Shown here piece after piece: positions 21,442-32,874 of a stretch of DNA of 64,000 bases (position 1 is the first letter of the stretch; the number at the start of each line of letters is the position of its first letter). This DNA is from Phytophthora quininea (taxonomy: Eukaryota > Oomycota > Peronosporomycetes > Peronosporales > Peronosporaceae). The notes beneath the pieces are model-generated. The model was not told the origin of the DNA, searched no databases, and worked only from the letters and a program-made list of their open reading frames with translations. A program made the position numbers and the translations under genes. The stretch spans positions 1-64,000 of the forward strand of contig JAAVTG010000005.1 of NCBI GenBank assembly GCA_011947345.1, written 5' to 3'.

Positions 21442-21608
21442 TTGCTTGTTATTGTCACGTCAAAAGTGGGAATGGCAGACGGAAACAACTGCAGATTATC
21501 GCAACGTGTGCTCAGACTCGATGTAATCACCACTACTTATGCGGACGCAGAAATCTATCGCAGTGATAAGGAATTACTCGTGTTGAAGCGAGTAAATGAC
21601 TTCTCTTA

Positions 21609-23090
21609 TTAACTCTTTTGCATGGCTGCTGTTTCTCGGAATAGCAAATTCTCCAAGATGCTATCGTTACCAGCCTCGATATCCGCTCGAGATTGCAGCA
21701 CAAAGTCCGTCAGAGAGCCAAGCTCCCACTGCGCGTCCAGATCGATGTCTGGGGTGAAGGTCGAGTACGACTGAACTAAAGTCATGGGGCCTGAGCCAGC
21801 ATCTTGCCCCGTCACGTCCCGCACGAACACCCAGCCAATATCTCGGAATGTAATCCCGTCCGAAGCTGTGTCCGACATCTCAACTCGGTCGATCGCAGAG
21901 TTCCGAACCAGAGTCATCCGTCGATCCCCAACATGCCGACGGTGTGCTTGTCGTCCGCTCATCTTGGCCACGCGATTGTCCAGCTTGATCTCGACGCCAA
22001 ACTTCCGGAGCACCATATTCTCACTCGTCTCCATGTACTACAAGAAATAGTTAGCTTTTCATTCCCTGCAGTAGAATCCAATGCACCTGCGTACCTCGTC
22101 GAAATATGAATTGAACTTAATGCCTTTTTCGCTCGTAAAGCGCCAAATCGCTCGACACGTCACATCGAAGGCGAACGGCACCAGTCTGCTGTGCTTGAAC
22201 TCGATAAACATGCCGGAAAGGTCATCATATTTGACATCTTGTTCGCGGATGACTGGGTTCGCCACTGTAACGATCGGAAGCGTCGACAGATGCGAATCGG
22301 AAAGAGAATACAGCGCACTGAGACCCTGCACCAATTCGTGAAAGGCGTCCGACCCAGACACTGAAGCATCTTGGGTAAACTGTCGAGGTCGCTTTGAAAT
22401 CTCGCCGGAAATCTACACCGTAAAAAATAATGAATATTCTAAAGACAACGCAGATTGCAACCATTTTACCTGCTCGGCAGCGCGCTCGCGTTTGTGTAGA
22501 ATTCGCTGCAGACTCTTGGCCATCCGCACCTGCGTCTTCAACTTCTCTCGCAGCTTTGAGTTCTCGGATTCAACCATCTCTCGCTGACTCTTTTGCCGCT
22601 CCGCCATCGTCTTCCAGAGCGCGACAGACTGCTCGAGTTTCAACGCTGCTGTCGATGATTCCGGCGACGACGATTTATTAGCCGGAGGTGGTGTCTGACT
22701 GGTCTCGGAGTTCTCTCGAAGCTGCTGTAGTTTGTCTTGCATGTCTTTGACTTTCTTGCGTAGGTATTCCAACTCCTCTTTCCTACTGACACGATGTCTG
22801 CGTGGGGTTTTGGTCGTCGTCTCCGCTTCGAGACGAAGCGTTGGCAACGGCGGATCCAGTGAACTCGTCGACTGTAGCAACACCACATTGGAACTCGGTA
22901 GCAGTGTAGTTGACGTCGGTGGTCGACCACCATCGACTAATAATTCGCCCAGCTCAGTGCCGTCCATTTTACCGGGCTCGGTCGTCTTGGTCTCTTGGTT
23001 CTCATCCATCTCAAAGTCAGCGATGAACGCTAACACATCTTGCAGTCCTGTGAGTTCACTACTGGGCGTGGTGGGGGTGAATCCGCTCAT
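21609..23090 (-). CDS. M96-type protein, intact three-exon member (455 aa)
   Basis: ATG at 23090 (MSGFTPTTPSSELTGLQDVL). Exons 23090-22470, 22412-22095 and 22037-21609 all join in phase 0 (207 + 106 + 142 residues). Basic TPRRHRVSRKEELEYLRKK leads into coil 1; coil 2 is ALWKTMAERQKSQREMVESE, ending LAKSLQRI-type heptads and HKRERAAEQ. The C-terminal domain has SRLVPFAFDVTCRAIW, RRHVGDRRMTLVRNSAI, GWVFVRDVTG, TLVQSYSTFTPDIDLD and DFVLQSRADIEAGNDSILEN. The usual FVExxR box is changed to HVGDRR. The neighbouring pseudogene at 20051-21441 is a tandem paralogue. The upstream frame stays open to 23429 but the ATG at 23090 gives the family-like N-terminus. Confidence 0.9.
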
Positions 23091-23915
23091 GATTCTCCGT
23101 TGGCCGGCACGTTGAGTTGTGAGGCGCTGGATTGGCGCTCTCCCGGCCATGTGGACAAGAATGGTCCTGAGTAGAGCCGTTGGAAGAGCATGCAATAGCC
23201 GGCGATCAGCTGTCGCCGTTGACAGAGGACCCCCAGTAGAACTGTTCGAAGGGGGCGGTTGGCCACGCAGGGCTCGCGAGATGGCTAATGGAACCACCCG
23301 AGGAAAAATCCACCGTCGTGGGCGAGTGTTGACGCACCGTCGGAGTGGCGCAAACTGCCATCGCGAGGTCGTCTGCAGAGCCTCCCACTTGGATCCTGCG
23401 AGAGACCTTGCAAGAACGAAATGCCTCACTCTGGCTTAAGTCGGCGCCGCCAAGTCGCATGGCGGGGCAAACCCTGGATTCTCCACTGCTTCCGGTGGAC
23501 TACGCCAAGATAGTATTCATCCGTCTCGCGTACACTGCCTTTGGATAAGCCATTTTGATTCGAATCAACATGGCAAGAGCGCGAACCCACGCTCTCCGAT
23601 AAACGAAAAGGACCAAGTTGTCATTGACAACTAACTAGTAGATGAGGTTGATCGTATTCACGCAATAGCTTTTGTTGTTGTTTTCGGTTAAAAGGTGGTC
23701 GGTAGCCTGCAGCGCTTGGAAACAAGCTTTAGTAACTGGTACTTCAGTATTGAGCGGGGGAAGCACGGTGCAGGAAGCGACAAAGCGCAGAGTCCCATCC
23801 GTCCCTGGATTCCCATGTGGGGCGGACGAATCAATAGATGACCGTGTGGTATGCTCACAGTTCCGTGACGTGAGGTTTAATAGAGACGCTTCTCATTGGA
23901 ATTGTTTACCAGACC
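23091..23915. other. Divergent intergenic region
   Basis: It lies between the minus-strand gene starting at 23090 and the plus-strand gene starting at 23916. A CTCATTGGAATTG near 23892-23904, about 12-24 bp upstream of the ATG at 23916, is initiator-like. Long overlapping frames at 23119-23439 have no recognisable content. I see nothing else. Confidence 0.4.
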
Positions 23916-24624
23916 ATGCAAGATGACTTGATGCCGCTCGACTCAATGCTGTCGTTCCTATCGCAACTCGATGTGCCTGGAGAATCCACCCCGCGCCAAA
24001 GTGATTACCGTTTTGACATGACCCTCGCGAGATACGACGAGATCCTGTTGTCCCCTCTCGGTCTGTCGAATGACTTCAATGCCGAAGAACTCTTTGCAGA
24101 GGTGGTCAAGCCACCCTCCGTGGAAGACGATCAAGATCAGACGCCTCGGAAGAAGAAGAAGAAGAGGAAGGCCAAGAAGGTCAACAAACCCCCACGACTC
24201 TCCGATAAGGAGCAGATCAGCAGCCTACGTGAGACCGTCCGCACTCTGACAGCTGAATTGCAGGCGCTCAGACCGCAATGGCAAGCGGTGGACGACTCCG
24301 ATCGCTAACAACTGATCCCTCGCGGAGGCTCCCTGTGGCAGCAAATTGCGCTGCGGCAGCTCGAAAGCCGCCGGGATTCCGAGGAAGAGAACGCAAAGCT
24401 GAGAGAAATGTTCGCTCTGCAAGTGCACGAAGCCAAGAACCTTAAGCGCATTCTGAAGCGACGAGCTAACCTCGAGGTAAGGCAGGTTGGGACCTTGTGG
24501 ATGTCGTCAATAAGCTAATATTGTGCTGCAGAAACTCGAGGACATGATGGAGGTCAAGCAGCAGAAGCGCTTTACGTACAGTGTGGTCAAGAACAAGCGG
24601 GGTTGCGAAAGTAACGATCACTAA
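23916..24624 (+). pseudogene. M96-type pseudogene truncated at the start of the C-terminal domain
   Basis: ATG at 23916 (MQDDLMPLDSMLSFLSQLDV). Acidic N-terminus, a very lysine-rich basic stretch (PRKKKKKRKAKKVNKPPRL), coil 1 (EQISSLRETVRTLTAELQAL), then TAA at 24306-24308 directly before QLIPRGGSLWQQIALRQL. The tandem paralogue at 24962 has CAG at this position, so CAA-to-TAA fits. Coil 2 continues to LKRILKRRANLE, a normal 55-bp intron (24477-24531) and KLEDMMEVKQQKR. After about 30 codons the frame stops at 24624 and no further family sequence is found, so the C-terminal domain is lost. A dead copy of the 24962 gene type. Confidence 0.75.
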
Positions 24625-24961
24625 AGATCCTTCGTCGTCCAAGCTCAATGATTTGTCAAGTTGACAAACGAGTTCGGTTTCCGCTAGACATCGATGGTCG
24701 TAGTGTTCTTATCATGGGAGTGGAAAGCAGACTCGGTTAATATTGTAAACTTACAGGTGTGTAAGGTGTTTGTCAACCTTCTTTCGAGGCAGCGACTTGC
24801 GGTCATGAAGTCCTGCGTGGGTTGTTAGTCACGATTCAGCCTATCCGGTCTCTCTTCCCGACCCTCGGCAGGCTGCACCGCTCAGGACGAATCGCGCGAT
24901 GACAGTTGGTAACTCACCACAGAGACGGTATGACGTTAAATGGCGTCGTATCCACTCCAAA

Positions 24962-26341
24962 ATGCAGGACGATGCGGTGCCTGCGCTCGACTCGATGCTG
25001 TCGTTCCTCTTGGAGTTCGACCTGCCTGGAGATGGCACCCCATGCCAACGAGACGGTCTCGTGGTACCTTGGATCGACGTCACCGGTGCAGGCTCTGACG
25101 AGCTACTGCTGTCGCCGCTCGGACTAACCCGTTCCAGTTCTGGCGAGTCCACGAATGGATTTAATGTCGACGAACTTCTCGCTGAATTGACAAAGCATTC
25201 CGACACGAGCGATGGAACATCATCCAGTGACGGTGCTCGTACAGTCAAGAACCAAAAGAAGACCGGTAAACCACCGCGAGTTTCGTACAAGGAGCAGATC
25301 CGTCACCTACGTGAGACCGTCAAGGAGCTGACGGTCGAGTTGCAGTCGCTCAGACCGCAATGGCAGGCAGAGGAAACTCTTGAAAACAGCAGTTGATTCC
25401 TAGGGGCGGCTCGATGTGGCAGGAGATTGCGTCGAGACAGCTTGAGCGTCGACGGGAATCCGAAGAAGAGAACACCAAGCTGCGCGAGATGTTGGCCATT
25501 CAAGTGCGCGATGCCAAGAACCTCAAGCGTGTGCTTAAACGACGAGCTAACATCGAGAGACTTGAGGACATGATGGGCGTCAAATGGCAGAAGAGTTTGT
25601 TGTATACGGCGCCGAAATACAACCCGCAAGTGTTCGCGAGCTTACTGCAAGATGCCGACGAGCTGTACGTCGGTGTGGATGCTCTTTTGAGGAGACAGGG
25701 GTGTACAACCTGCAGTGTCCTGGTCGAAGTCGTGACGCCAAGTCGATGGTTGTCAACGGAGTGTTCTTGGAACTGAATCAACGCCACCAGATCCCGTTCG
25801 GCGCTCGAAAGACTTCACGAGCCGTGTGGAAGGCTTTGTGTCGAATGGGCGTGCAGGGCGTCAAGAAAGCTCAAAAACACTCGCCCAGCACGCACAACTA
25901 CGGACACCACACGATGGGGAGAACAACACCCTCAGAATGAGCTTTTGTGTCGATCTACCGCCTGCCACGGGAAACAGAGCCGCTCAATTCCAAAACGTTG
26001 GCCGCAAGTACCTGGAGAACGACCGCGTGGTCTTCATCTACAAGACCTTGATGGGCCTAATTCCCTTCGAAAACTGCTCGAAAACGACTTTCCAGACTCG
26101 AACCACGCTGCAGATTGTAGTGCGTGAGGATGAAGAGCAAACGTCCATCCCTAGCGAGAACGGCGTCTCCATCATCTAGAGTCATTTCATCGCTACGCGG
26201 TACTGTTAAGAACCACCGACACCCGCCCAGACGAACATCAGCGGACCCAACTTGAACACGGGCATTGCGACTTGGGACGCAGCCATCTCCGGGATCGTTC
26301 ATCAAGTCGAGACGTTGGTACCGGACGATGCTCGAGAGTGA
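24962..26341 (+). pseudogene. M96-type gene copy lacking the intron, several frame breaks
   Basis: Start ATG 24962 (MQDDAVPALDSMLSFLLEFD; an in-frame ATG also at 24899). Coil 1 EQIRHLRETVKELTVELQSL; a base missing in GAAAAC near 25382-25387 restores KQQLIPRGGSMWQEIASRQL. At RANIERLEDMMGVK coding is continuous, whereas the paralogue at 23916 has an intron at exactly this point: the intron has been cleanly lost. Further missing bases in a T4 run near 25684 and near 25907-25920 restore the C-terminal domain (NPQVFASLLQDADELYVGVD, HQIPFGARKTSRAVW, VGRKYLENDRVVFIYKTL). A TAG at about 26177 interrupts it; after a further break, NISGPNLNTGIATWD and the last helix end at TGA 26341. Probably dead. Confidence 0.72.
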
Positions 26342-27123
26342 GAAAGCTTCTTACGATAAACGTTTCGATATCAATTCATTCTCGCTGCAGTGTTGGGGCG
26401 TGTTCGACTTGCACCTCAAACAGCTGGTTCACAGGGTAAATAGCTGGTTGGACCTTGAAATAGCAATTTCGTCATAAACGTGAAGTGAAACACACAAACG
26501 CTGAAAGAGCTGGTTCATCACAAAATGACTGGTTCTGAAACTCACCGAGGAGGTGTTGTTTAAAATAACGATTTGAAACCAAATGAGCTATGTAGAATCT
26601 GCACCACAACTCACATAATAGCACGATGTGTTTCAGTTCAAAGGAGCTGCATCACCAGCTGGTCACTATTGACCTCTATCTATACCAGGCAATTTACCTG
26701 GAGGGAGCGGCGTACAGCCAAAACCAAATATGAGTGGCGACGACGAAGACGAACTATGCGCTAGTCAGTCTTCAGTGACGCATCGTTGCGTGCACTTAAG
26801 TCGTACTATAGGAGCTGGGTCTCCTCGCGTCGAGTCCAAGTACGCCGGTGCTTTTTGGCGGGTGTTTCCATGGGAGTCGATTTGCAAGATGAACGGGTGA
26901 GAGGATGGCAAAATTGCTGGTTGCGAAAATCCGGCTTTTGTAATTTCAAGTCGAACACACCCTTAGTAGCCACAGCTTTTCATGTCATGGCGAGACTCGT
27001 GTGGATTTGACTCACATCTGGGGGCACAACGCCTGGATTTTCGGTCAGTCCAACTTGCTGTCGCAGCGAGAGGCGTATCGCCTGGCACCGAGTCCGTTTA
27101 ATCATTCGTACGTTTACTCAGTT
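26342..27123. other. Intergenic, no recognised content
   Basis: AT-richer than its surroundings, with several short words repeated (e.g. gctggttcacagg / gctggttcatcac at 26420-26520). Short frames show no family motif. It is upstream of the intact gene at 27124; TCATTCGTACGTTTACTC at 27103-27120 may contain its initiator. Confidence 0.4.
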
Positions 27124-28501
27124 ATGATGGAGCCGTTCGACGCCGTCTTGGCCTTCCTGTCCCAGTTCGACAGCGACGACCTGGTCGTGTCGACTCCGGC
27201 GCAGCTCTTGTCGCCACTCGTTCAGACTGGAGCCGACGACTTCCACTGGGACGAGCTCTTCAAGAATGAAAAACAGTCGACAGGTACGGACATGAAAAGG
27301 AGTGAAGACAGCTCTACGTCCTCGGACGATAGTGGTCAGACGACTGTAGTCGCCAAGCCCAAGCGCATTCGAATCTCTCGCAAGCAGCAGATCGACAGTC
27401 TCCGAACAACGGTCCAAGAATTGAAGGACGAGTTGGCGTCGTTATCGTCGAGTCAAGTTGGAACTGGCGACCACCAACGCGAGTCCATGTGGCAGGAAGT
27501 TGCAGCGAGACAGCAGCAACGACGTCACCAATCCGAGATGGAAAACGCTGAGCTGCGAGCCATGCTGGAGATCCAACTACAAGAAGCCAAGAACCTCAAA
27601 CGCGTGCTCAAACGCCGCAACAAAATCGACGTACGAACTTGTCGCTTTCCGTTGGGAATTGCTACATTTACTGAAGTTTTGCTTGTTTGGTTTTCAGATG
27701 CTTGAGAATATGCTCGGCGTCAAAAAGCACAAGACGTTGCTGTATGAAGAGCCGACTGATAACCCGCAAGTATTTGAACACATGCTGCAAGACACAGACG
27801 AGCTGTACGTCGGCGTGGACGCTCTCTTTGTCGAGAAAGGGGTCGTCGACTTGCCGTGTCCGGGTCGAAGTCGTATTGCTAAGCGCAACGTCACCGACGG
27901 CTTGTTTTTGGAGCTCTCTCAACGCCACGCAATGCCTTTCGGTCTTCAGGAGAGTGCCAAGGCTCTGTGGAAAGCACTCTGTCAAATCGGCTTTGAAGGC
28001 ATGCAAAGTATTGGAGATATCGCCAAACGCGTCCGATTCCACGGCTACCACGCTGACGAGTCCAGCGATACCATGAAGATCAGCTTCTTCGCCGAGACAA
28101 TCAACCTAGGCGACGTCAAAGGCGCTCGGTTCCGGAAAATCGTTCGCAAATACGTGGATCAGGACCGCGTCGTCTTCATCTGCAAGAACCTCATGGAGCC
28201 CATTCTCTTCGACACGAACGAGCCGTCGGGTTTTCACTCCTCCACGACGTTGCAGCTGGTAGTGCGTCGACACGACCGCCAGACTCCGCAAACAGAAGGT
28301 ACGTCCATTGTCGAGAGCTACTTCAACGCTACACGCTTCAGCGAGGGACTCCCCGCCGCGAAATTCATCCCGACAGCACCCAACTTAGATGTCGGCATTG
28401 CAGCTTGGGACGAAGCCATTTCACGCATCGTCCACCAAGTCGAAAACATCGTCATCGACAATTCCTCCAAGTTACCGTCACGTGAAGTGCTAACGACGTG
28501 A
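27124..28501 (+). CDS. M96-type protein, intact two-exon member (436 aa)
   Basis: ATG at 27124 (MMEPFDAVLAFLSQFDSDDL). Exon 1 27124-27630, 67-bp intron with GTACGA donor and TTTTCAG acceptor, exon 2 27698-28501; phase 0, no breaks (169 + 267 residues). Basic KPKRIRISRKQQIDSLRTTV, coil 2 MWQEVAARQQQRRHQSEMEN ending LKRVLKRRNKID. The C-terminal domain has FEHMLQDTDELYVGVDALF, PCPGRSRIAKRNV, HAMPFGLQESAKALWKAL, FRKIVRKYVDQDRVVFICKN and the helix ISRIVHQVENIVIDN. It is the intact counterpart of the damaged 23916 and 24962 copies. It faces the minus-strand gene at 28565-30006 tail to tail, with 63 bp between. Confidence 0.9.
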
Positions 28502-28564
28502 GATTAATTCATTGTACGTATTGTCCGTGCCTTCTACACATAAACTTCATGTTTTGCTGCTGAC

Positions 28565-29820
28565 CTAGCCGGCCCGAATTGCCTCATCAAACAGCAAGTT
28601 CTCGATGTCCTGGTTGTTGACGGTCAATGTGCGTTCCCAACCTTCGATCGCAATGTCGACGTACACTTGGCCGCGGAACTTGCGAGCCACTTCGGTGCCT
28701 TCGTCGTGCCGCGTCGCGCACAGGTAGCTCTCGATGATGGTGGTCTCCTGTCCTGACGCTAGCGGTTCGCCTCGCTTCACGACGACCACCATGGTCTCGT
28801 AGAACTTGAGTCCCGTCTTGCCGTAGACTCCCGTGGGGTTGGCTCCATGACGGACCGACAGATGAACGACGTGCGGTCCTTGGCCACGTATCTGCGAGCC
28901 ACTTCTCGTGTCTGGAGCTCTGCAGAGACGTCTCCAGCGACGCAGTTGAAGGACACGTAGTTGGTGACGGTGTCTCCGTCTTCTCGAGACTCCCAGTCGA
29001 TCGCTCCCTGGATGTACGGTCCGTCTTTGCGGTGTCGACCAGCGAGCAGCTTCCACACCGCCTTGGCAGTCTTTTCCAAGTCGAACGGCACCTTGTTCTT
29101 GTCAAGGAACACGACGAAGGCTCCGTTGACAGTATCTCGGTGGGCTTGTCGCTTGCGTCCAGGACACGGCACTTTCGGCATGCCATTGTCCATGAACAGC
29201 TTGTCCAGCCCGTTGTAGATCTCGTCGGTGCCGTTGAGTAGTTTCTCAAACACTTGGGTGTTGTCTTTGGGGGCGGACCAGCCGTGAGGACTTGCTTCCG
29301 GCGCTTCAGGCCGACTAATTCCAGCGTCTGCCAGACCATGAAAGAAGGTAAGTGCAGTCAAGGTGAAAATCCATCCAAAAGCTTTTTACCTCTGCGTCGT
29401 TGCGTCTGCTGAGCATCCTCTTGAGGTTTTTGGTTTGCCGTACTCGCGTCTCCAGCAAAGACCGCAGCTGTGCGTTGGCTTCCTCTGCGTTGTGCCGTAG
29501 CACAAGTTGTCTTGCAGCCACTTTCTGCCACAACGACTCTGGCTGGTATAGGATTGCTCCGACGCGGTCGCTAGCGTTTCCATTCCCCGGTGACGCTGTT
29601 TGCAGCTTGTCAAGCTGCTGTGAAAGCTCCGCGACGGTGTCGCGCAGCTCGCTGATCTCGTCCTTGCGCGAGACTCTCTGTCGACCTTTCTGTGGCGTCG
29701 ACGGAGCCTTAGCAGTCACCGCAGGTTCCTTCAGACTCGGGTGCAGTGTCGGCTTGTCCATGGGCTCGAATAGCTCCTTCTCCATGTCGAAGTCATCGAG
29801 AAACACTCCAGCCGCTTGGA
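28565..29820. repeat. Left arm of a gene-sized inverted repeat (partner 31215-32472)
   Basis: Matching positions sum to 61037 in exon 2 and 61038 in exon 1 (one A differs in the intron), and the translated sequences are almost identical up to the FLDDFD segment. Spacer about 1.4 kb. Outside the arms the two genes diverge. Confidence 0.8.
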
Positions 29821-30006
29821 AGCCAGCGTCAAACTCCATTGAGAGGGGCACTTCTACCGTCGAGGTCTCGATCGACTTGAAGACTTGGTTGAGGTCGAGC
29901 GCTTCGATCTTATCGCCTACGGTTTGGTTTGCGTCGCCCCCGCCGGCGAGCATTGCATGATGTAGCTGAATGCCGTCTCGATTGTGTCCACCTCGTTCTG
30001 CACCAT
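28565..30006 (-). CDS. M96-type protein, minus arm of an inverted gene pair
   Basis: ATG at 30006 (MVQNEVDTIETAFSYIMQ). A base missing in a C5 run at 29937-29941 joins this to GGDANQTVGDKIEALDLNQ. Basic GRQRVSRKDEISELRDTVAE, coil 2 SLWQKVAARQLVLRHNAEE ending LKRMLSRRNDAE at a GTAAAA donor (about 29389). Exon 2 starts TLELVGLKRRKQVLTAG; one missing C in a second C5 run (about 29270-29274) gives APKDNTQVFEKLLNGTDEI, and one near 28841 joins SVMEP to NPTGVYGKTGLKFYE. It ends EGWERTLTVNNQDIENLLF at 28565. The last two breaks are identical in the copies at 30956 and 41898, so they are inherited or systematic. Confidence 0.78.
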
Positions 30007-30955
30007 TGCCACGACGACGGCAACTTGGGAAGTAAGAGCCTCGCCGCCACCTTGGTACTCGGTGTAGCAAGGTGCAGCGATTTGTTGTTTATTGGAATTG
30101 GTTCTCACAATCGTGCAGTGTAGCAACTGGGGGCTCTCTTTGTGGACGCGCTCACGGTGTTCCTCATCTACGCCATTGAAGAACTGCACCAAGAGATGGA
30201 GGGCACGTAACACCTGACAGTGGAGCGACGAGACTTGAATGGGCACCATGTTAAGGACGCGAATCGTCCCGATCTCGTTAAATTGTCACCCTGGAGCGAG
30301 TTTGTGTCGGGTCTCGACCGCACCAGGTATGTCTTGACCGTAGTCTTCGAAAGCACAATCCGTAGTGAACGCAGAGGCATCTCCTAGCGGTAGTGACTCG
30401 CTAGTAGCGAGAGATCGTCGCCCGAAGAAGAATTCCCAGTCGCAACTCCCGAATGGTCGGTCTCAGTTGATTCTCACTGTAAGTATGCTGCATGAAAAGC
30501 AAAACTATGATTGAAGATAAGACGAGCCTTGGGCGCACCACCGCCCGTAAACAGCAGTGAGGGTAGCCCCGCGATGAGAAAGATCCACCGCAGTTGCTGC
30601 GTCGAAGCGCGCGTGCAAGTCGTCTGCGAGAAACTGCATCGATTTGACCCGTTCTGAAACTCGATATATCAGAGTTATAATCAATTTCATATATACATAC
30701 TATCTTCTGTAACTGTATTTATTACCTTCGATATTCATTTATTAACTTTTCTACAAAATGATTTCTGCCCCAGGTTTTGTGATTACGACCCGAAACAGTG
30801 CCTCAAAACCGCGTAAACAGCAACTGGTACACATTGCGCCCTCTTCTTCCCACATGGCGAGTATTACGCAGAGACTCGCTCAGCGTGTGTGATGACCACG
30901 CCGCTCTTGCCATCGATACACTTCCCAACTCGCTGGCACCGTAAAACCTGCGACA
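30007..30955. other. Spacer between the two inverted genes (bidirectional promoter region)
   Basis: 949 bp between the divergent ATGs. Each gene has a conserved ACTTCCCAA element just upstream of its start (30024-30033 on minus, 30920-30929 on plus). The central part is AT-rich near 30660-30790 (atatatacatactatc). No gene recognised. Confidence 0.45.
30919..30930 (+). promoter_or_regulatory. Conserved ACTTCCCAAC start-proximal element
   Basis: CACTTCCCAACT lies 26-37 bp upstream of the ATG at 30956. The same 10-mer (last base C or G) occurs 18-27 bp upstream of the paralogues starting at 30006 and 43345. It also fits the oomycete initiator core. Confidence 0.45.
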
Positions 30956-32472
30956 ATGGCGCAGAACGAGGTGGAGACGCTCGAGGCGGCGCTCAGCTTC
31001 ATCTCGCAGTACGAACTGCCGACGGTCGGCAACGCTAACCACGGCGCAGTCAATGAGACCGAAGCACTCGACCTAACGCAAGCCTTCAAAGCCAACGCCT
31101 TCAAGAAGTCGCACTCGCTCGAGATCCCCAACCTCCAGACGTTCAAACACTCGCACTCGCTCGAGGTACCGGAGAACGAAGCGGTCGAGCCGTTCTCCAT
31201 GGAGCTTGACGCTGGCTTCCAAGCAGCTGAGGCGTTTCTCGATGACTTCGACACGGAGAAGGAGCTATTCGAGCCCATGGACAAGCCGACACTGCACCCG
31301 AGTCTGAAGGAACCTGCGGTGACTGCTAAGGCTCCGTCGACGCCACAGAAAGGTCGACAGAGACTCTCGCGCAAGGACGAGATCAGCGAGCTGCGCGACA
31401 CCGTCGCGGAGCTTTCACAGCAGCTTGACAAGCTGCAAACAGCGTCACCGGGGAATGGAAACGCTAGCGACCGCGTCGGAGCAATCCTATACCAGCCAGA
31501 GTCGTTGTGGCAGAAAGTGGCTGCAAGACAACTTGTGCTACGGCACAACGCAGAGGAAGCCAACGCACAGCTGCGGTCTTTGCTGGAGACGCGAGTACGG
31601 CAAACCAAAAACCTCAAGAGGATGCTCAGCAGACGCAACGACGCAGAGGTAAAAGCTTTTGGATGGATTTTCACCTTGACTGCACTTACCTTCTTTCATG
31701 GTCTGGCAGACGCTGGAATTAGTTGGCCTGAAGCGCCGGAAGCAAGTCCTCACGGCTGGTCCGCCCCCAAAGACAACACCCAAGTGTTTGAGAAACTACT
31801 CAACGGCACCGACGAGATCTACAACGGGCTGGACAAGCTGTTCATGGACAATGGCATGCCGAAAGTGCCGTGTCCTGGACGCAAGCGACAAGCCCACCGA
31901 GATACTGTCAACGGAGCCTTCGTCGTGTTCCTTGACAAGAACAAGGTGCCGTTCGACTTGGAAAAGACTGCCAAGGCGGTGTGGAAGCTGCTCGCTGGTC
32001 GACACCGCAAAGACGGACCGTACATCCAGGGAGCGATCGACTGGGAGTCTCGAGAAGACGGAGACACCGTCACCAACTACGTGTCCTTCAACTGCGTCGC
32101 TGGAGACGTCTCTGCAGAGCTCCAGACACGAGAAGTGGCTCGCAGATACGTGGCCAAGGACCGCACGTCGTTCATCTGTCGGTCCGTCATGGAGCCAACC
32201 CCACGGGAGTCTACGGCAAGACGGGACTCAAGTTCTACGAGACCATGGTGGTCGTCGTGAAGCGAGGCGAACCGCTAGCGTCAGGACAGGAGACCACCAT
32301 CATCGAGAGCTACCTGTGCGCGACGCGGCACGACGAAGGCACCGAAGTGGCTCGCAAGTTCCGCGGCCAAGTGTACGTCGACATTGCGATCGAAGGTTGG
32401 GAACGCACATTGACCGTCAACAACCAGGACATCGAGAACTTGCTGTTTGATGAGGCCATCCGGGTAGGTTAA
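30956..32472 (+). CDS. M96-type protein, plus arm of the inverted gene pair
   Basis: ATG at 30956 (MAQNEVETLEAALSFISQYE). Exon 1 30956-31648 is fully open with an internal imperfect repeat (KKSHSLEIPNLQTF / KHSHSLEVPENEAV), basic GRQRLSRKDEISELRDTV, coil 2 SLWQKVAARQLVLRHNAEE, LKRMLSRRNDAE. Intron 31649-31709; exon 2 31710-32472. Family alignment wants TLELVGLKRRKQVLTAG then one added C (C5 at about 31765) to reach NTQVFEKLLNGTDEI, and one near 32200 to reach GLKFYETMVVVVKRGE. The frame through the unspliced intron happens to be open to 32260. Landmarks NKVPFDLEKTAKAVW and VARRYVAKDRTSFICRSV are present. Same breaks as in the 28565 and 41898 copies. Confidence 0.8.
31215..32472. repeat. Right arm of the gene-sized inverted repeat
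   Basis: Partner of 28565-29820. The coding halves are near identical while the first ~85 codons differ, so the arm is either a recent duplication with a diverged 5' end or a product of arm-to-arm conversion. Confidence 0.8.
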
Positions 32473-32716
32473 ACAAGTCAGTCGTTAGTTTTGCAATCGT
32501 TGATTAAAATCGTGAAGGTGCATCGTGATAGATTCTTGTGTTTCGTCTTGCTCATCTGCATGAAACGAGCAATACTTGTGGCTAATCTCGTCACGAGTAC
32601 TAGTGGATTTTCCTGTTCCGCACAGATGGACTAACATCTCTTCGTGTCTTGTGCACGCAGCACTGCCAGTTGGCGAATTGATCTCTACCGTCCACGTTAC
32701 CGTATCCGCAATTTGG

Positions 32717-32733
32717 CCTCATTTCCCAGTTGA
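32717..32733 (+). promoter_or_regulatory. Initiator-like element of the 32875 gene
   Basis: The segment contains CTCATTTCCCAGTT, close to the oomycete initiator GCTCATTYYNCAWTTT. ATGs at 32735 (short frame) and 32746 lie between it and the family-like start at 32875, so a short upstream frame may precede the main one. Confidence 0.45.
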
Positions 32734-32874
32734 CCATGGCAGTGAATGCAGCAAACCCAAGCAACCTTCATGATCACGAACCTGCTGGCGTTGATGAACA
32801 GCCACCAATTTCGAGTCTTCACCCTCGAGCCGCTTGAAGACGTCGACCAGCTTCCCTTCGGCTCAGAGGGCGAC

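Noticed and set aside
31649..31709. Reading through the intron of the 30956 gene as coding
   Set aside because: The frame is open, but the donor and acceptor are good, relatives splice here, and the read-through frame loses the conserved LVGLKRRKQ start of exon 2.
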